From Isoetes taiwanensis (taxonomy: Eukaryota > Streptophyta > Lycopodiopsida > Isoetales > Isoetaceae), in assembly GCA_021234155.1 (NCBI GenBank), contig JAJEKV010000041.1, positions 10,621,018 to 10,685,017 on the forward strand: a stretch of DNA of 64,000 bases, given 5' to 3'. Below, piece after piece: positions 12,373 to 23,485 of the stretch (position 1 is its first letter; the number at the start of each line of letters is the position of its first letter). Made by a program: the position numbers and the translations under genes. The notes under the pieces are model-generated. The model did not search any database. It saw nothing but the letters and a program-made list of their open reading frames with translations, and had not been told where the DNA came from.

Positions 12373-12888
12373 CTAGGGGTTCGCAAAAGGGTACAGGATC
12401 GAATAGCGAACACTTTCACGTACAGCTCTGACGAGCTTGTAACATGCCCAGGCCTGGACGATAACAGGTTGGTAATCCCAGGTGGGGCTAACAATAAGGA
12501 GATTGAAAAGCCTCCTTAATGCATAGAAGATTTGCCACAGGTGGTCGTTGGCATCCTCGAAAGCTTCGTGCCTGGACATATCCCAATAGTCCCATGTGCG
12601 GCGAAGGGTCTGCTTCAGGTCATCGAAGGCCCGTTCCCTGAGAATGTTAACTACCTCCATCCCCTTGTCTGGATCATAAGGCTCTTCTGGCTCTGTGAGT
12701 TCCTCCATCTCATAGTCACCATCTCGCTCCGGGTACTCCCCATATCTTTGGCCGTAATCTTGTTCGGGAGGCCCTGGATCATCCCTTCGTATCAGGTCGG
12801 TAATTCGTTCTTCATACTCCTCGAGTGTCTCGTCTGCAAGACAACAGGAATAAATATATATACATTGAACAATTTTCCTATACTCCAC
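12373..12888 (-). CDS. Retrotransposon ORF 3: divergent H2B-like protein (possible)
   Basis: 171 residues. After an acidic N-terminal stretch (RRDDPGPPEQDYGQRYGEYP) the C-terminal ~95 residues follow the histone H2B layout. FDDLKQ aligns with H2B FKVLKQ. An S-x-x-A...ND...RL pattern fits the long second helix with one residue inserted. PVIV...LVRAVRESVRY fits H2B PTIT...VRLVLPGELAKH. Identity is low (about 20% by eye), so this is a pattern match, supported by the histone-like neighbours. The first ~16 residues may be intronic: a good acceptor (TTGTCTTGCAG) lies just before the codon for the D of DETLEEYEER. The protein is presumed nuclear if it pairs with the H2A-like ORF upstream. Confidence 0.45.
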   Translation of the reverse strand: MEYRKIVQCIYIYSCCLADETLEEYEERITDLIRRDDPGPPEQDYGQRYGEYPERDGDYEMEELTEPEEPYDPDKGMEVVNILRERAFDDLKQTLRRTWDYWDMSRHEAFEDANDHLWQIFYALRRLFNLLIVSPTWDYQPVIVQAWACYKLVRAVRESVRYSILYPFANP

Positions 12889-13079
12889 TTTAAGGAAGAG
12901 AATTGAACATTGAAGAGAAAAGACAACTCAATGGTCTTCAATAGTACAAGAAAATATAAGGAAAAATCCTGAATATATATATGAAAAGAGTACATAGATT
13001 ATGGGATGGCCCATTAAAGGTAATGGCAATCAAAATTACTTAAAACTAGATACAATTGTCTGCTTAACAAAAACTAGAA
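12889..13079. other. AT-rich spacer between histone-like ORFs 2 and 3
   Basis: About 190 bp, AT-rich, no ORF. On the minus strand it ends at the candidate acceptor in front of ORF 3, so it may be part of an intron. Confidence 0.4.
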
Positions 13080-14484
13080 CTAAGAGGTCGACCCTTCAAC
13101 ATCTTGTGCTTGGGTGTCAAACTCAGGTTCTGGTCGATGCTGCAGGAGTAGCACACTAGGATTAACTGATGAGGCAGCTGATGAAGCTATCTCTGGAGGA
13201 ACATTTGTAGCCAATGGCGCTGCAACCAGCAGGCTCATGTTCATCCAGGAACCAATATCATGGTCAAATACTGCAATGGCTAGATCACGATTCACCAGGA
13301 TGACCTGCTCAAGGTTAGGAGCTAACTTCTTATGGCCGGCTGTGGTTGAAAGTGCTCTGAGTGCCCATACAGCCGCCTCTGCTTGAGGTACAATTGCTTT
13401 AGCAAAGAAGAGAACCTGTCTGCTTGTGAAAGCCGACAAGAAGAACCGGGTAATATGGCATTTTAACCCCTGAACCATCGGATGGGTTGAAGAGGCCAAC
13501 TCAGACTCCAAGTTCTGTGGTAGTTCCTCCTCCATGGCAAAATCCTTCTCCTCCTGAGCATACTGGCTCTCATCACATAGATCCTCCATGGTTGGGTCGT
13601 CCTCGATCTTGACGACGACATCGTTGATGTTGGGCACATGTGGCCCCGTAGCATGAAAAACCGATTCAGGAATTGAGGATGGAGTACCCTGAATCATTAA
13701 CTGCCGTAAGGATAACAGTGTGCTGATAGGCTCAACATCAAGAGGCTGATAGTTGAATAGTTGGTGTATCTCTGGCACATAGACGGGACGAGAATAATCA
13801 ATGAAGTCATGCTGACCCTGACAGTACTCGGCCAGCTCATAGAGAAGATGAGCCATCTTTTGCTTGCCCTTATTGGCGATATGCTGATACGCCCATTGAA
13901 TGTCGCTCAGCAGCAAATAATCTTGGTCCCCAACCTTGATGGTAGAAAGCGAGCTTAAGCCGACAAGAGCTTGACCCTTACTACGGGGTAGAGGCTTCTC
14001 TTTGGCTAATTCCTTCCATCTTACAAAGTCGGCATAGCTTATCTGCTCATCCTCCTCAGGATCTGGAGGAAGTGGGGACTTGGCTTGCTCTAAAGCCGTG
14101 TCGGTACCGTCAACATACCTATCCATAATAAGAGCAAGGGCAAACTGGGCCTCAAAGTACAGCCCGTTAGAGCCACAGTCAATAATGGGGGCGTGCTTAG
14201 CACGTCTGAGAATGCCCTTAAGAATATCATAACTGTGACGGTCATCCCCAAACATGTGCTCCAAGATATCCCTATGAAGATAGGGTTGAGGCGGCTCCCC
14301 GAAAAACTCTGCTTGGAGCAGGATTTCTTCATCATAAAACTCTAGGAAGGTCTCGTAATCAGGGTGTGCGCGCATGTTGTCGATGAGGTCGACTGTACAC
14401 TGTAGGATCCAAGAGAGGGTAGGGAACCTGGGGATCCCATTGCTCGCCTCCCATGTACCATGCTAGGCGCCCAGCGTAATCCAT
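13080..14484 (-). pseudogene. Retrotransposon ORF 2: H2A-like protein with possible H4-like domain (frameshifted start)
   Basis: The main ORF from ATG 14375 encodes 431 residues. The C-terminal ~100 residues align with histone H2A almost without gaps. QGLK...R fits the αN/α1 region, P-x-x-x-AAV fits the α2 start of H2A, and ILVNRDLAIAVFDHDI matches H2A RIVPRHIQLAVRNDEE. Near the N-terminus (about residues 56-99) an ungapped stretch fits H4 from AIRRLARR to TEHA (shared RR, S, Y, E, L, T, E, A), followed by QISYADFV against H4 TVTAMDVV. The H4 match is weak. An upstream ATG at 14484 begins a second-frame stretch (MDYAGRLAWYMGG). The two frames are offset by what looks like a 7-base duplication at 14391-14406, so this copy has probably lost its true start. 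Confidence 0.55.
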
Positions 14485-14738
14485 TACTGCAGACGGCAGA
14501 TGGGAGGAGGGAGAGAACGGAAGGAGTAAGAAAGTGAATGAAAACCCTAAAGGAAAAATTACTTTTAAACTTCCGGGCACGGCGTTCAAGGCGCCAGCTA
14601 ATTATGTGTAATTATTTATTTATTTTATTTTATTAATTTTTTTTCCAATATACATAAATATAAGAAAGAAAATCATACGCTGAGATTTGTATTAATATAT
14701 ACCGAATTACATATATACAAAAATGGTGCTTTTCATAA
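14485..14738. other. AT-rich spacer between histone-like ORFs 1 and 2
   Basis: About 250 bp with runs of A/T (for example around 14,605-14,660) and no ORF of note. Similar in character to the spacer between ORFs 2 and 3. Confidence 0.4.
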
Positions 14739-16094
14739 TTATGGCCATTCCCCACGGATCCGGCGTGCTAGCTGAAGATCTTTTGTCATAATCGTCACTC
14801 GCTTGGCATGGATTGCACATAAGTTGGCATCGCCAAAGAGGGCCACCAGATAGGCTTCAGCCGCTTCCTGGAGTGCTAAGATTGCATGAGTCTGGAACCG
14901 AAGATCCGTCTTGAAGTCTTGAGCAATCTCTCGGACCAGACGCTGGAAAGGAAGTTTCCGTAGCAAAAACTCGGTGGATTTCTGGTACTTCCTTATTTCC
15001 CTAAGTGCCACGGTACCAGGCTTGTAACGATGCCTCCTCCTAGGTTGGGGTGGAGCTCCAGGAATAGTTTTCCCTGCTGTCCTGGGATGCCGGGCCTTTC
15101 GAATGATGTCATCTCGCCGATTGTCCCCTGCAGCCTTATCGACACTACCCCGAGCTTTGAGTTGGTCCTTATACTGGGCACCCGACTTACGGGGCGTCTT
15201 CTTCAGTTTTCGGCGAGGAACACGAACTTCCGAAGGTGGCTGATCTTGCTGGCGCCATTCTTCCTCTTCTTTCCTCAACCGCTCCTTTACTGCTTCTGTT
15301 GCCTCTCTCGCCCTCTGCTCTGCTTCATCCTGCATTCTCTTCAGGGCTTGCTCCTGTTCTACTTGCTGTTGATGGATAGTATCCTCCCGAAGCTTAGCAG
15401 CCTCCTCTGTCAATTGCGTTGCCCTCTGTGATTGCGCCAGGAATGCTGCCTGCTCCTCTGCTCGCTTTTCCCTGGCTATTCGAATATCCGTTCTCCTTTT
15501 AAGCTCCAGGAAGTAGCGTGGAGGGTTGGCCTGCATGTCCCGCTCGACGACCCGCTGGAATTGATCCGTGAAGAATGGGGGTGTTCCAGCTTCCCAGATA
15601 ATACGGTTAGTCTCGTCTTCATATGAAAAAGTTGGGAGGGTGTATGCCCCCCCATCAAAGAGGCACATCCCATTTCCAAGGTAACGGTACCCTGAAGCTG
15701 GGTCATCAGATGCAAGCCACTGTAGGTCCGCTTCTTGGGCCATTTGCAGGCTGTTTTGGGCCTGCGTTTGTAGGGCCTCAGCTTCAGCTTGTTCGTCCCC
15801 TCCTGGCGGAAAGAACCGTGTATACTTCTGGACACCATCTTCCTGTTCAACTACGATGCAGGTTTCCCGGATGGTGTTGAGCTTAAATACAAAGCGCTCA
15901 TTATAGCAGAAGAGCGGGTATGGTATCCTAATTCCCTCATAGAAGCGTTTGACAAAGTACTCCAATAGTTCCTCTGTTTTTGCCTCTTCTTCAGGCGATG
16001 GGTTTGGGCGTGGCAGCAGTTGGGCCATCAGAGACTCTATAGGGGATTTGGAATAGCGAGGCTTGCGCGTGTAGACCTGCTTGGCTTCCTCCAT
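14739..16094 (-). CDS. Retrotransposon ORF 1: novel N-terminal domain fused to histone H3
   Basis: 451 residues, intact. Residues 352-451 are a complete histone H3 core, starting [20 protein letters not shown], through [20 protein letters not shown] and [12 protein letters not shown], to the end at RRIRGEWP. From HRY to the end I count 13 differences in 97 positions from canonical H3. The loop-1 sequence and the H87/L90-type residues (QTHAILALQ) resemble H3.3, not centromeric CENH3. C110, H113, R116 and D123 at the H3-H3 interface are kept, as is K79. Residues ~305-350 resemble an H3 tail (TPRKSG; KDQLKA). Residues ~205-290 are a charged, probably coiled-coil stretch, and residues 1-200 match nothing I know. 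It is the first ORF after the 5' LTR, where gag normally lies. Confidence 0.93.
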   Translation of the reverse strand: MEEAKQVYTRKPRYSKSPIESLMAQLLPRPNPSPEEEAKTEELLEYFVKRFYEGIRIPYPLFCYNERFVFKLNTIRETCIVVEQEDGVQKYTRFFPPGGDEQAEAEALQTQAQNSLQMAQEADLQWLASDDPASGYRYLGNGMCLFDGGAYTLPTFSYEDETNRIIWEAGTPPFFTDQFQRVVERDMQANPPRYFLELKRRTDIRIAREKRAEEQAAFLAQSQRATQLTEEAAKLREDTIHQQQVEQEQALKRMQDEAEQRAREATEAVKERLRKEEEEWRQQDQPPSEVRVPRRKLKKTPRKSGAQYKDQLKARGSVDKAAGDNRRDDIIRKARHPRTAGKTIPGAPPQPRRRHRYKPGTVALREIRKYQKSTEFLLRKLPFQRLVREIAQDFKTDLRFQTHAILALQEAAEAYLVALFGDANLCAIHAKRVTIMTKDLQLARRIRGEWP

Positions 16095-16418
16095 CCTTAA
16101 AAGGTAGGCGCTAGGTGGGCGCTGGGCGAGCGCTTGGGAGAGAAAGGTATGGGACGAGGTTTGGCTATGGCGGAGAGAAGCTCCCAGTTCCGGCAGCTAT
16201 GACGGCTAGGCGGAGCTCAAGAGGGCACTAAATGTTAAAAAAAAAAAATGAAGGAAAAAGTTACCTTTGACTAACTTTTAAAATTTTTAACCCTAAATTT
16301 TTTTAAAAGGAAAAAGTGGCGGAACGCGCTTTTCGAGGTGGCGGGCACCCCCTACCTCGACGTTGCTACGGCCGCTAGAAACATCCGGGTACCCCCTGCC
16401 CGCCACTTAGGGTTAGGG
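16095..16418 (-). other. Leader of outer chromovirus, downstream half
   Basis: Untranslated region in front of ORF 1, with A/T runs and, at about 16,336-16,418, one copy of an ~84-bp GC-rich repeat. The other copy is at about 26,507-26,592 across the nested insertion. The repeat ends in two TTAGGG units. Confidence 0.6.
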
Positions 16419-17795
16419 TGTCAACAAGGGCACCAAACCCAAGCCAACAACACGAGTCTAATGGGCAAAGCTAAAGGTAAAAGATGGTGGTCAATATGAT
16501 CGCGTACTCTCTGCAAGTGCACAGCTGAAATACTCCTCTTTAGACAATATACAATAACAGAAAACAGATCCGATGAATACTTGTGCCCTGGAGTACTTTA
16601 GAACTCAAACTCAGAATTTTTTCTAAGCACAAATCAGCAACTTACACATTTTTATCACACAACATTTAAACAAAATAGAACATTGCCCATAGATATCAGA
16701 TTGTTAATGCCACCACAGTTCAAACTTAATGCCTATGATGGAAAGAAAAAGCAAGACAACGATGATCAACATTCAATAGAATTAATTGACACAATTTCAG
16801 CTGCTAGAACATTTTTTTTGAGAATAAATTTCATTTTTTTGAGCCTATCCACGGGGCATGTACTTGAATCCATTCACATCCACTTTAAAATTGTGAAAAC
16901 TCTTTTCAATTAATAATGCCATTCAGTTCACAAACATAATCAGCACAATAGTTATGCTTATCTTCCCACCACGATCATTCATCTACTAAATTTCTTGCAA
17001 CAAAAAACATTACTGACCTTCTTCTCTATTCTTCAAGTTCTCTTCCCCTCTTGACCTCTCAGTCAAGCTTCCCCTCCTCCTAAACGACACGGGTCCTTTT
17101 TCCTTCTCAAAATCTGCCTTAAAAACCTCCCACGACCTTTCTCCTTCTCTCTTACGCACCAAATCGGTTGCTCTCCTTCCATTTCCGGCTCCCCCTTCCA
17201 TTTCCGGCTGCTCCCTTCCATTTCGGCTCACCTTCTCTTCCAAAACGTGGGAATTGACCTAATCCAGACCTTTGGACTTCAAAAAAATTGGCCCTTTGGA
17301 TTTCCCATGGTTCTGCTCCTTTTCCATGTTGCATGTGGGTTGCATGCATCTCCTAGGTAGTGTACATATCAACATGAATGCTTCCAAGCATTACAGCTAC
17401 TTGAAGCCCTCTTTTTTTCAACCTGCTCATGGATTCTCATACCATAATCTATAGCTCCTATGCTGCCGCGTGATCAGAAAATGCTTAAAAATGCGACCTT
17501 GTCTGACTGCATTTTTCCATGTTGCATTATCTCAAAAATATCTAGAGCATATATGAAGCACATGTACCTCTTGTGGGTTTTCAATCATGCCACATGCTTT
17601 TAAGGTGCTAAAAATTAGTCACGCTAGCCTTTGACCTTAGACACCACAACCAAGCTGGCAACACCGGTCAAAATATCAAAGATTTGCCATAAAATGAAGT
17701 TCTGCTCCATTTGAATGCATAGGAACGTCACAACACCATCTTTTTATGATGACTTTGTTAAAAAGTCTGTTGCGCAATGCTTTGACCGCACAACA
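16419..17795 (-). repeat. 3' LTR of nested gypsy element
   Basis: 1,377 bp, closely matching 25091-26482 with few substitutions and small indels. It is bounded by the TSD TAGGG on the outside and the purine tract on the inside. Confidence 0.92.
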
Positions 17796-17807
17796 TTATC
17801 CCCCATA
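17796..17807 (-). other. Polypurine tract of nested gypsy element
   Basis: Minus strand TATGGGGGATAA directly abuts the lower LTR, marking it as the 3' LTR. Confidence 0.75.
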
Positions 17808-19300
17808 CAAATGGTTCCTCGTCCCGAGGGACTTCTTCAAATGCCTCCATCACGGTACGATCCCCAACTAAATCTCTAACCAGCTGCAGCAACATAACTC
17901 AACTTTAGTCCCTGTATACATGCATGAACCTTAAATGATGATCAATGCGCCAATTAAAAGCACATATGCATGCAATGGTATGCAATCATTCTTCAAATCG
18001 TTAGGAATCAAATGCTAAGCCAAATAAAAGCACAATATGATAAAAACTTGATGCACTTGAATCTCAATGCTACTATGACAATTTTAACACCATCATTATT
18101 AGTAAGCAAAGATCATCACGGTTAGCCTATGATGCTCGTGATAAACTTAAATTTTGCACTATAATCGGCAAGTATCTCAGCCTCCTATGGTTGTAAGCTT
18201 CTATAACGAGCTCACTTCCATCCTTCTCCTTTTTTCTTCCTTTATCACTTTCTGTTACACCGATTTTCAGATTTTTTTTTATAATCAAGAGGAGTGGTCC
18301 ACCTAGGAATTGCATGTGGGATTTAGGTTCTAGAACTTAACCACATTGCATCCCTAGCAAGGCTTAACTCTAAGTACCAATAGTGCCAATGGGATATGAA
18401 CCCTAAGAGTCTAACCATCTAGCGACTCTGCGTTACTTAACCAAAGACTTAGTGTCGTGCACAGTGGGATATGGACTTGAAAAAAGAGGGCTCCCCTTCC
18501 AAACTTAACCACCGTGCCTTCACTCAAGCCACGGGCTCCAAATTATAGAAAGTTACGCTACATTTTAAGTTGTAATTCAGTACCTCTTCATCACGGGTTC
18601 TTCTTCTCAACACGAGCATTATTAACACTCTCAGCGATTACATAACCCGTGAGGTCTAAGAGTATTAATCGGCAGATTTTTTCTTTGTCACTAGTTTATC
18701 ACACCATAAGCAACTTTAAAACCAAATAATGTCCTCTGCTTAAGAATAATCACGGCATTAAAATGGCCGGTTCCCATGTTAATCCAACCACAACCAAATC
18801 CTTATCGGGTGCAACTTTTGTCAATGGCTACAACATTTGATCCGCTTTGACATTTTAAAGAATATTAAAATGGGAGATAATGATAAAGAATTCCAACGTG
18901 AATTTTGGCATAATGCTAGGGTGGAAGGATAAAACACAGTAATTACGTTCCCGTGATGGCGCTCCTTTCATCTCCATGCAAACAACACTTTAACGAGACT
19001 CCATGTTGCAACCAATTTCAGCTCAACTTATTGAAAAGCATTAGTCCCCATCGTAAGTCCTGTAACTTTCTGTTATAACAGACCTAATGTCTGAATAAAG
19101 TAAAACAAAAAGCAATTTTAATTTTTTGATTTTTTAATTTTTAGATTTTTATTTATCAATGTGACTATTCTATGAACCTAGATTATGGCCTGCCTCTAAC
19201 GCTAATTACACACCTTCTAACCTAAATTAACTCTATTAGTCTATGTAGCTAGTAAGCTAGAAAACAAGTAGTTATTACTTACGGACCATTGGGAAGAGGT
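17808..19300 (-). other. Long 3' untranslated region of nested gypsy element
   Basis: About 1.5 kb between the end of pol and the purine tract. No ORF with recognisable content was found on either strand. Confidence 0.55.
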
Positions 19301-20808
19301 TCCAATACGGTTTTATATGATATAACTTAAGCACAGAGCCATTAATTCGTGTAGGAAGCTCATAACCCGCCAAATCTGCAAGACTACTGACCCATTAGAC
19401 AAAATGCGCTTCACTTGGTAAGGTCCAGTCCAACGCATCCTTAGTTTTCTGGCGCTTCCAATGCTTACTATCATAAAAAGCAACACAAGATCATTACGCG
19501 AAATTCCTTGAACCTAATATGCCTATCATACCATTTTTTTTTTCGTTGACTTTGTAAGGCTTCTCTTGCCATAAAAGCATGAAGGCGAACCTCATCCAAT
19601 CTTCCCAAGCTGTTCTAACCTTACCTTGGGGCTCCGTTCTCGTCAAGCTTTTCTTTGGACTGCAACTCTTAATGAAGGTATTTCCAATTCTATTGGTAAA
19701 ATGGCTTCTTGCCCATATACAAGCATAAATGGTGTGGCTCTTGTTGTTACCTTGTATGCAATTCGATAGGCCCACAAAGCATCTAGTAGCCTCTTATCCC
19801 AATCGGCCTTAGGTTAGCATTACATATTTTAGTAATAATGTTGCCTGAGGGTCTTATTAGTCCTTTCTACACTTGGTTTGCTTGTGGATGGTAAGGAGTA
19901 GATTTCCTATGGGATATGCCATACCTTTACGTTAATCACGACAATTACCTCATTCAAGAAATGGCGTCCCGCGATTCATTGACCAACTCGATGGGGCACC
20001 CAAATCTGATAATCACATTTTCATACAAGAAAGAAGCCACACTTGCTGCATTATCATACCTCAAAGCCTTCGCCTCTGCCCACTTTGTTACATAATCTGT
20101 ACATACCAAAATATATTCATTCCTAGTCTGCCATGCAGGAGGATTTATTGGGCCTACAAAATCGATGCCCCACTTCTCGAAGGGTAATATGGGAAGTATG
20201 GGATTTAAGGGCATAAAGTCTCTCCTCGTAGGTCTTCCTATTCTTTGGCAAGGATCGCATTTCTTCACGTAGTCAGCAACATCCTTGTACAATGTAGGCC
20301 ACCAATAACCTGCTTGAAGAACCTTCCTCGCTGTAATTTCTGTAGCAAAATGTCCTCCAGCGGGTGCATCATGGCAAGAAGCTATTATAGTTGGTACTTC
20401 ATGGGAGAACACACATCGGCGCAGCACATCATCCTTCCCAATTTTATATAAAGTACCTGCTAAAAGAGTAAATGTCCGACTTTGCATAACTAACCTTTTG
20501 CGCTCTGCAGGCTTCATATCTTCAGAAAACTCCCCTGTGGCTAAAAAATCTGCAATCTCACAATACCAATCAGGAATTGCTGTAACAGTGAACAAATTTG
20601 TATCAGGCAGATCATCGTCCACCCCCTTTTCTGCTTCTACATCTACAATTCTTGATAAATGGTCTGCAGCAAAATGTGACTTGCCCGGCTTCACAACAAC
20701 ACGGAATTGGAACTCTTGCAAGATGAGCAACCATCTTGCCACACGACCCGTTCGACAAGGCTTCAAAATAAGATATTTTAAGGCTTGATGATCAACAAAA
20801 GAAAACAA
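19301..20808 (-). pseudogene. RNase H end and integrase of nested gypsy element
   Basis: The open part 20808-19954 (284 residues) starts in RNase H (VDHQALKYLILKP, then ADHLSRI). It runs through the integrase HHCC domain (GGHFATEITARKVLQAGYWW, KKCDPCQRIG) into the catalytic core (WGIDFVGPI, then CTDYVTKWAEAKAL, then NVIIRFGCPIELVN). It stops before the catalytic glutamate. The rest, in other frames down to about 19,300, includes a TRATPFMLVYGQEA-like segment and a final RMRWTGPY-like segment, typical of gypsy integrase C-termini. Multiple frameshifts make it non-functional. Confidence 0.85.
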
Positions 20809-22900
20809 ATTCTTTACCTAAAAGGTAATGGCGATATTTACGGACGAATAAATCATCCCTAAGCCTTCTCTCTCTCGTAGTAGAGTAATTTTGTTACGCC
20901 TTTGAAAGCTGCCGACTTAAGTAATATATTGGATGGTCCCATCCATCTTCCTGCATTTGAGTTAGTATCTTTGCCAATGGCGAATCGGATGCATCTACAT
21001 GTATATGGAACTCAATGTTCCCAATTTGGAAATTTTAGAATAAGCTGTTTACAAGAGCATCTTTTAAAGCATTAAAAGCATCTTCACATGCAGTCCACTT
21101 ATATTCAATACCTTGCTTCAAAAGGGATGTCAATGGTACTACTTTATCGCATAATGCGGGATAAATCTTGATGGTAGCCTACATGGCCCAAAAATGCTTG
21201 AAGTTGCTTCACGTTCTTAGGAGGTTCTAATGCTAAGATAACACCCACCTTAGCTTTGGATCTATAGCCAAGCCCTCTCTGGATACAATACGTCCTAATA
21301 AAATGCCATGAGTTCTGACCAAAGCACATTTTAAAGGATTAAGGGAAATACCATATTGGCGACATGGTGCAAAACATTTTTCTCAAGCAAGATCGTGAGT
21401 TAGGGTATTGCTAAAAAAACAGAAAAAATCATCCAAAAATGTTTCCATGAACTCCTTAAGATATTCCTTAAAAGGCTGCTTTGTCACAACACGTTGAAAT
21501 GTCGCGAGGCGTTGCACAACCCGAAAGGCATTACCGCGATACATGAAACATCCCCGATACGTAACAAAAGTAGTTTTCCCATGTCCCTTGGATCGATACT
21601 AACACTGGTTATAACCCGAAAATCCATCTAGAAATGAGTATAACTCATGCCACCTTACTTGAATCTAAAAGCGAGAATCAGTAAAAGGAACAGGGAACCC
21701 ATCCTTAATAGTGATTGCATTCAAGCTTCTATAATCCACACAAACCCATAAACTTAAATTCTTTTTGGGCACAATAACAATTGGGGATAACCACTTTCGC
21801 TATTATCATTTGGAACAATAAACCCGGCATCAACCATATTGTCAATTTCTTGCTTAACAAGGTTTGAATAATGTGGGTTCATCTTATAGGGTCTTTGTCT
21901 CCGCAGTCACGGCATCTTCTTTCAATACTATTCTATGCAAACATAATTCAGGAGAAATACCTCTAAGATCTTGATCTGACCATGCAAATATGTCTCGATA
22001 TTCCTCGGAAGATGCATATAGAGCTCACGTTCTTCACCAACTAGTTGAGCTCCAATTTTAACGATCTTTGGCACTTCCAATGTCCCTAGGTTCACCTCTT
22101 GCAAGGTTGGCGGTCTAAGCATTTCTTGACACTCTCCACTTAACTGATTTGCGGTACTTCTCTCAACTTTGACTCGAAATTTCATACCTTGAAAAATGAG
22201 ATGGGTAATCTTCCTCTTCCATAATATCTTCCAATGTTTGCTCTCTTTGTAATAGCCTCACGGCCCACCTCCATTGGTAAATTCATCCATTCTTACGCGC
22301 CACGCTAGAGGTATCATCCCTATATGGAGGTATTAATAATTTATCATAACCTTCATTTTCTATACGCATTAGTGCTGCCTCATAATCGCTAGGATCGACA
22401 TACAATCCTCCTCTTCTCCTTCCAAGAACTTCATTACTACTTCCATGGTCATCTTACATTTGGTTTTGGCTTAAGGTGTACCTGAATTTTAACAGAAAAA
22501 GTTACCATCTCCAATGTGCAAGTACCACTGTTGACCCGGTCATGTTTGTACGAGCTTGCAATAACCATGGCCTACCTAACAATAAGGGATAAGTGAAATC
22601 GCCATCGTCATCACGCAAGACTACATAATCAACAAAGAAAGTAATACCAGCTATTTTAGTTTTTATTCACATAACGATTCCCGGTGGTTTTACTCTTCTT
22701 TGGTCAGCCATCCTTACTACAAAGTGCCTTTGGAGTAGGTTCGATAATCCCAACTTCTTCAACATTGATTACGGCATAATATTAACTCCTGACCCGCCAT
22801 CAATGGTACAATTACAAATTAGTTGCTCATTAATTTCTGCATCTAAGCGGGGAGAACTCATATCAGCAATTATAGGCCAAAGCGAAATTAACCACGACTT
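20809..22900 (-). pseudogene. Protease and reverse transcriptase relic of nested gypsy element
   Basis: No long ORF remains. Pieces of gypsy RT can be read on the minus strand in shifting frames, including an FMETFLDDF-like catalytic region near 21,440, the stretch after it near 21,330-21,250 (LRRIVSREGLAIDPK-like) and, further upstream, protease-like text near 22,500-22,800. I rely on gene order as much as on motifs. Confidence 0.6.
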
Positions 22901-23485
22901 CCTTATCGTCTTCATAGCTGCCATTAACACCTTCCTACAACTTCGGCAAGCTCCAACAATTGACCAAAAAGTAATAGAAGGCTCTTTGCTTATCTAAATC
23001 GATGGGATATCATATGGTTTCTCTTGTTCAGTTTAACACTCTTTTAAACTTATGTTTCTTCTCTCTACTCACATGTTTCTTTGTACGGACAACTTCAAAT
23101 TAATTCGATGATTATTTTGCCCACGCTAGGTTGAGCCAGATCCTCCTCATTCTCAAACAATATTTGAGTATCTAAGTCCTCCTCCGGATTTTCCAACTGC
23201 GTGATTGAATTTGCACACAGCTTGAATCCGGGATGTACATCTTTGCTTTTGAGACAACCCCATTGAAGTCCTCCGTTTTATTTCTTAGTTCCCAAGCTTG
23301 TCTTCTAGTCTCCACTTGATATCTTTGATGCTTACGGGTTAGTAACAAAAGCTGCCCACAATGTCTATTATTGGCTCCTTCCCTTTATATTCTACATTTT
23401 TCTTCCTTTGGTGGTAGCCTATGAGGGCAATTATCTTGTGTATGTAGACCTTGGGTTTGACAAATACCACATATAGGCTGATAGC
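22901..23485. other. Gag-pol junction region of nested gypsy element
   Basis: About 590 bp of degraded sequence between the last gag zinc knuckle and protease remnants; no continuous ORF seen. Confidence 0.4.

Noticed and set aside
14739-16094. H3 domain as centromeric CENH3
   Set aside because: Loop 1 reads QDFKTDLRF as in canonical H3; CENH3 proteins have a longer, different loop 1 and a divergent C-terminus.
12373-16094. Histone ORFs as host genes that merely flank the retrotransposon
   Set aside because: They lie between the primer site and gag, in the element's orientation, and the element has matching LTRs and a target duplication, so they are inside it.
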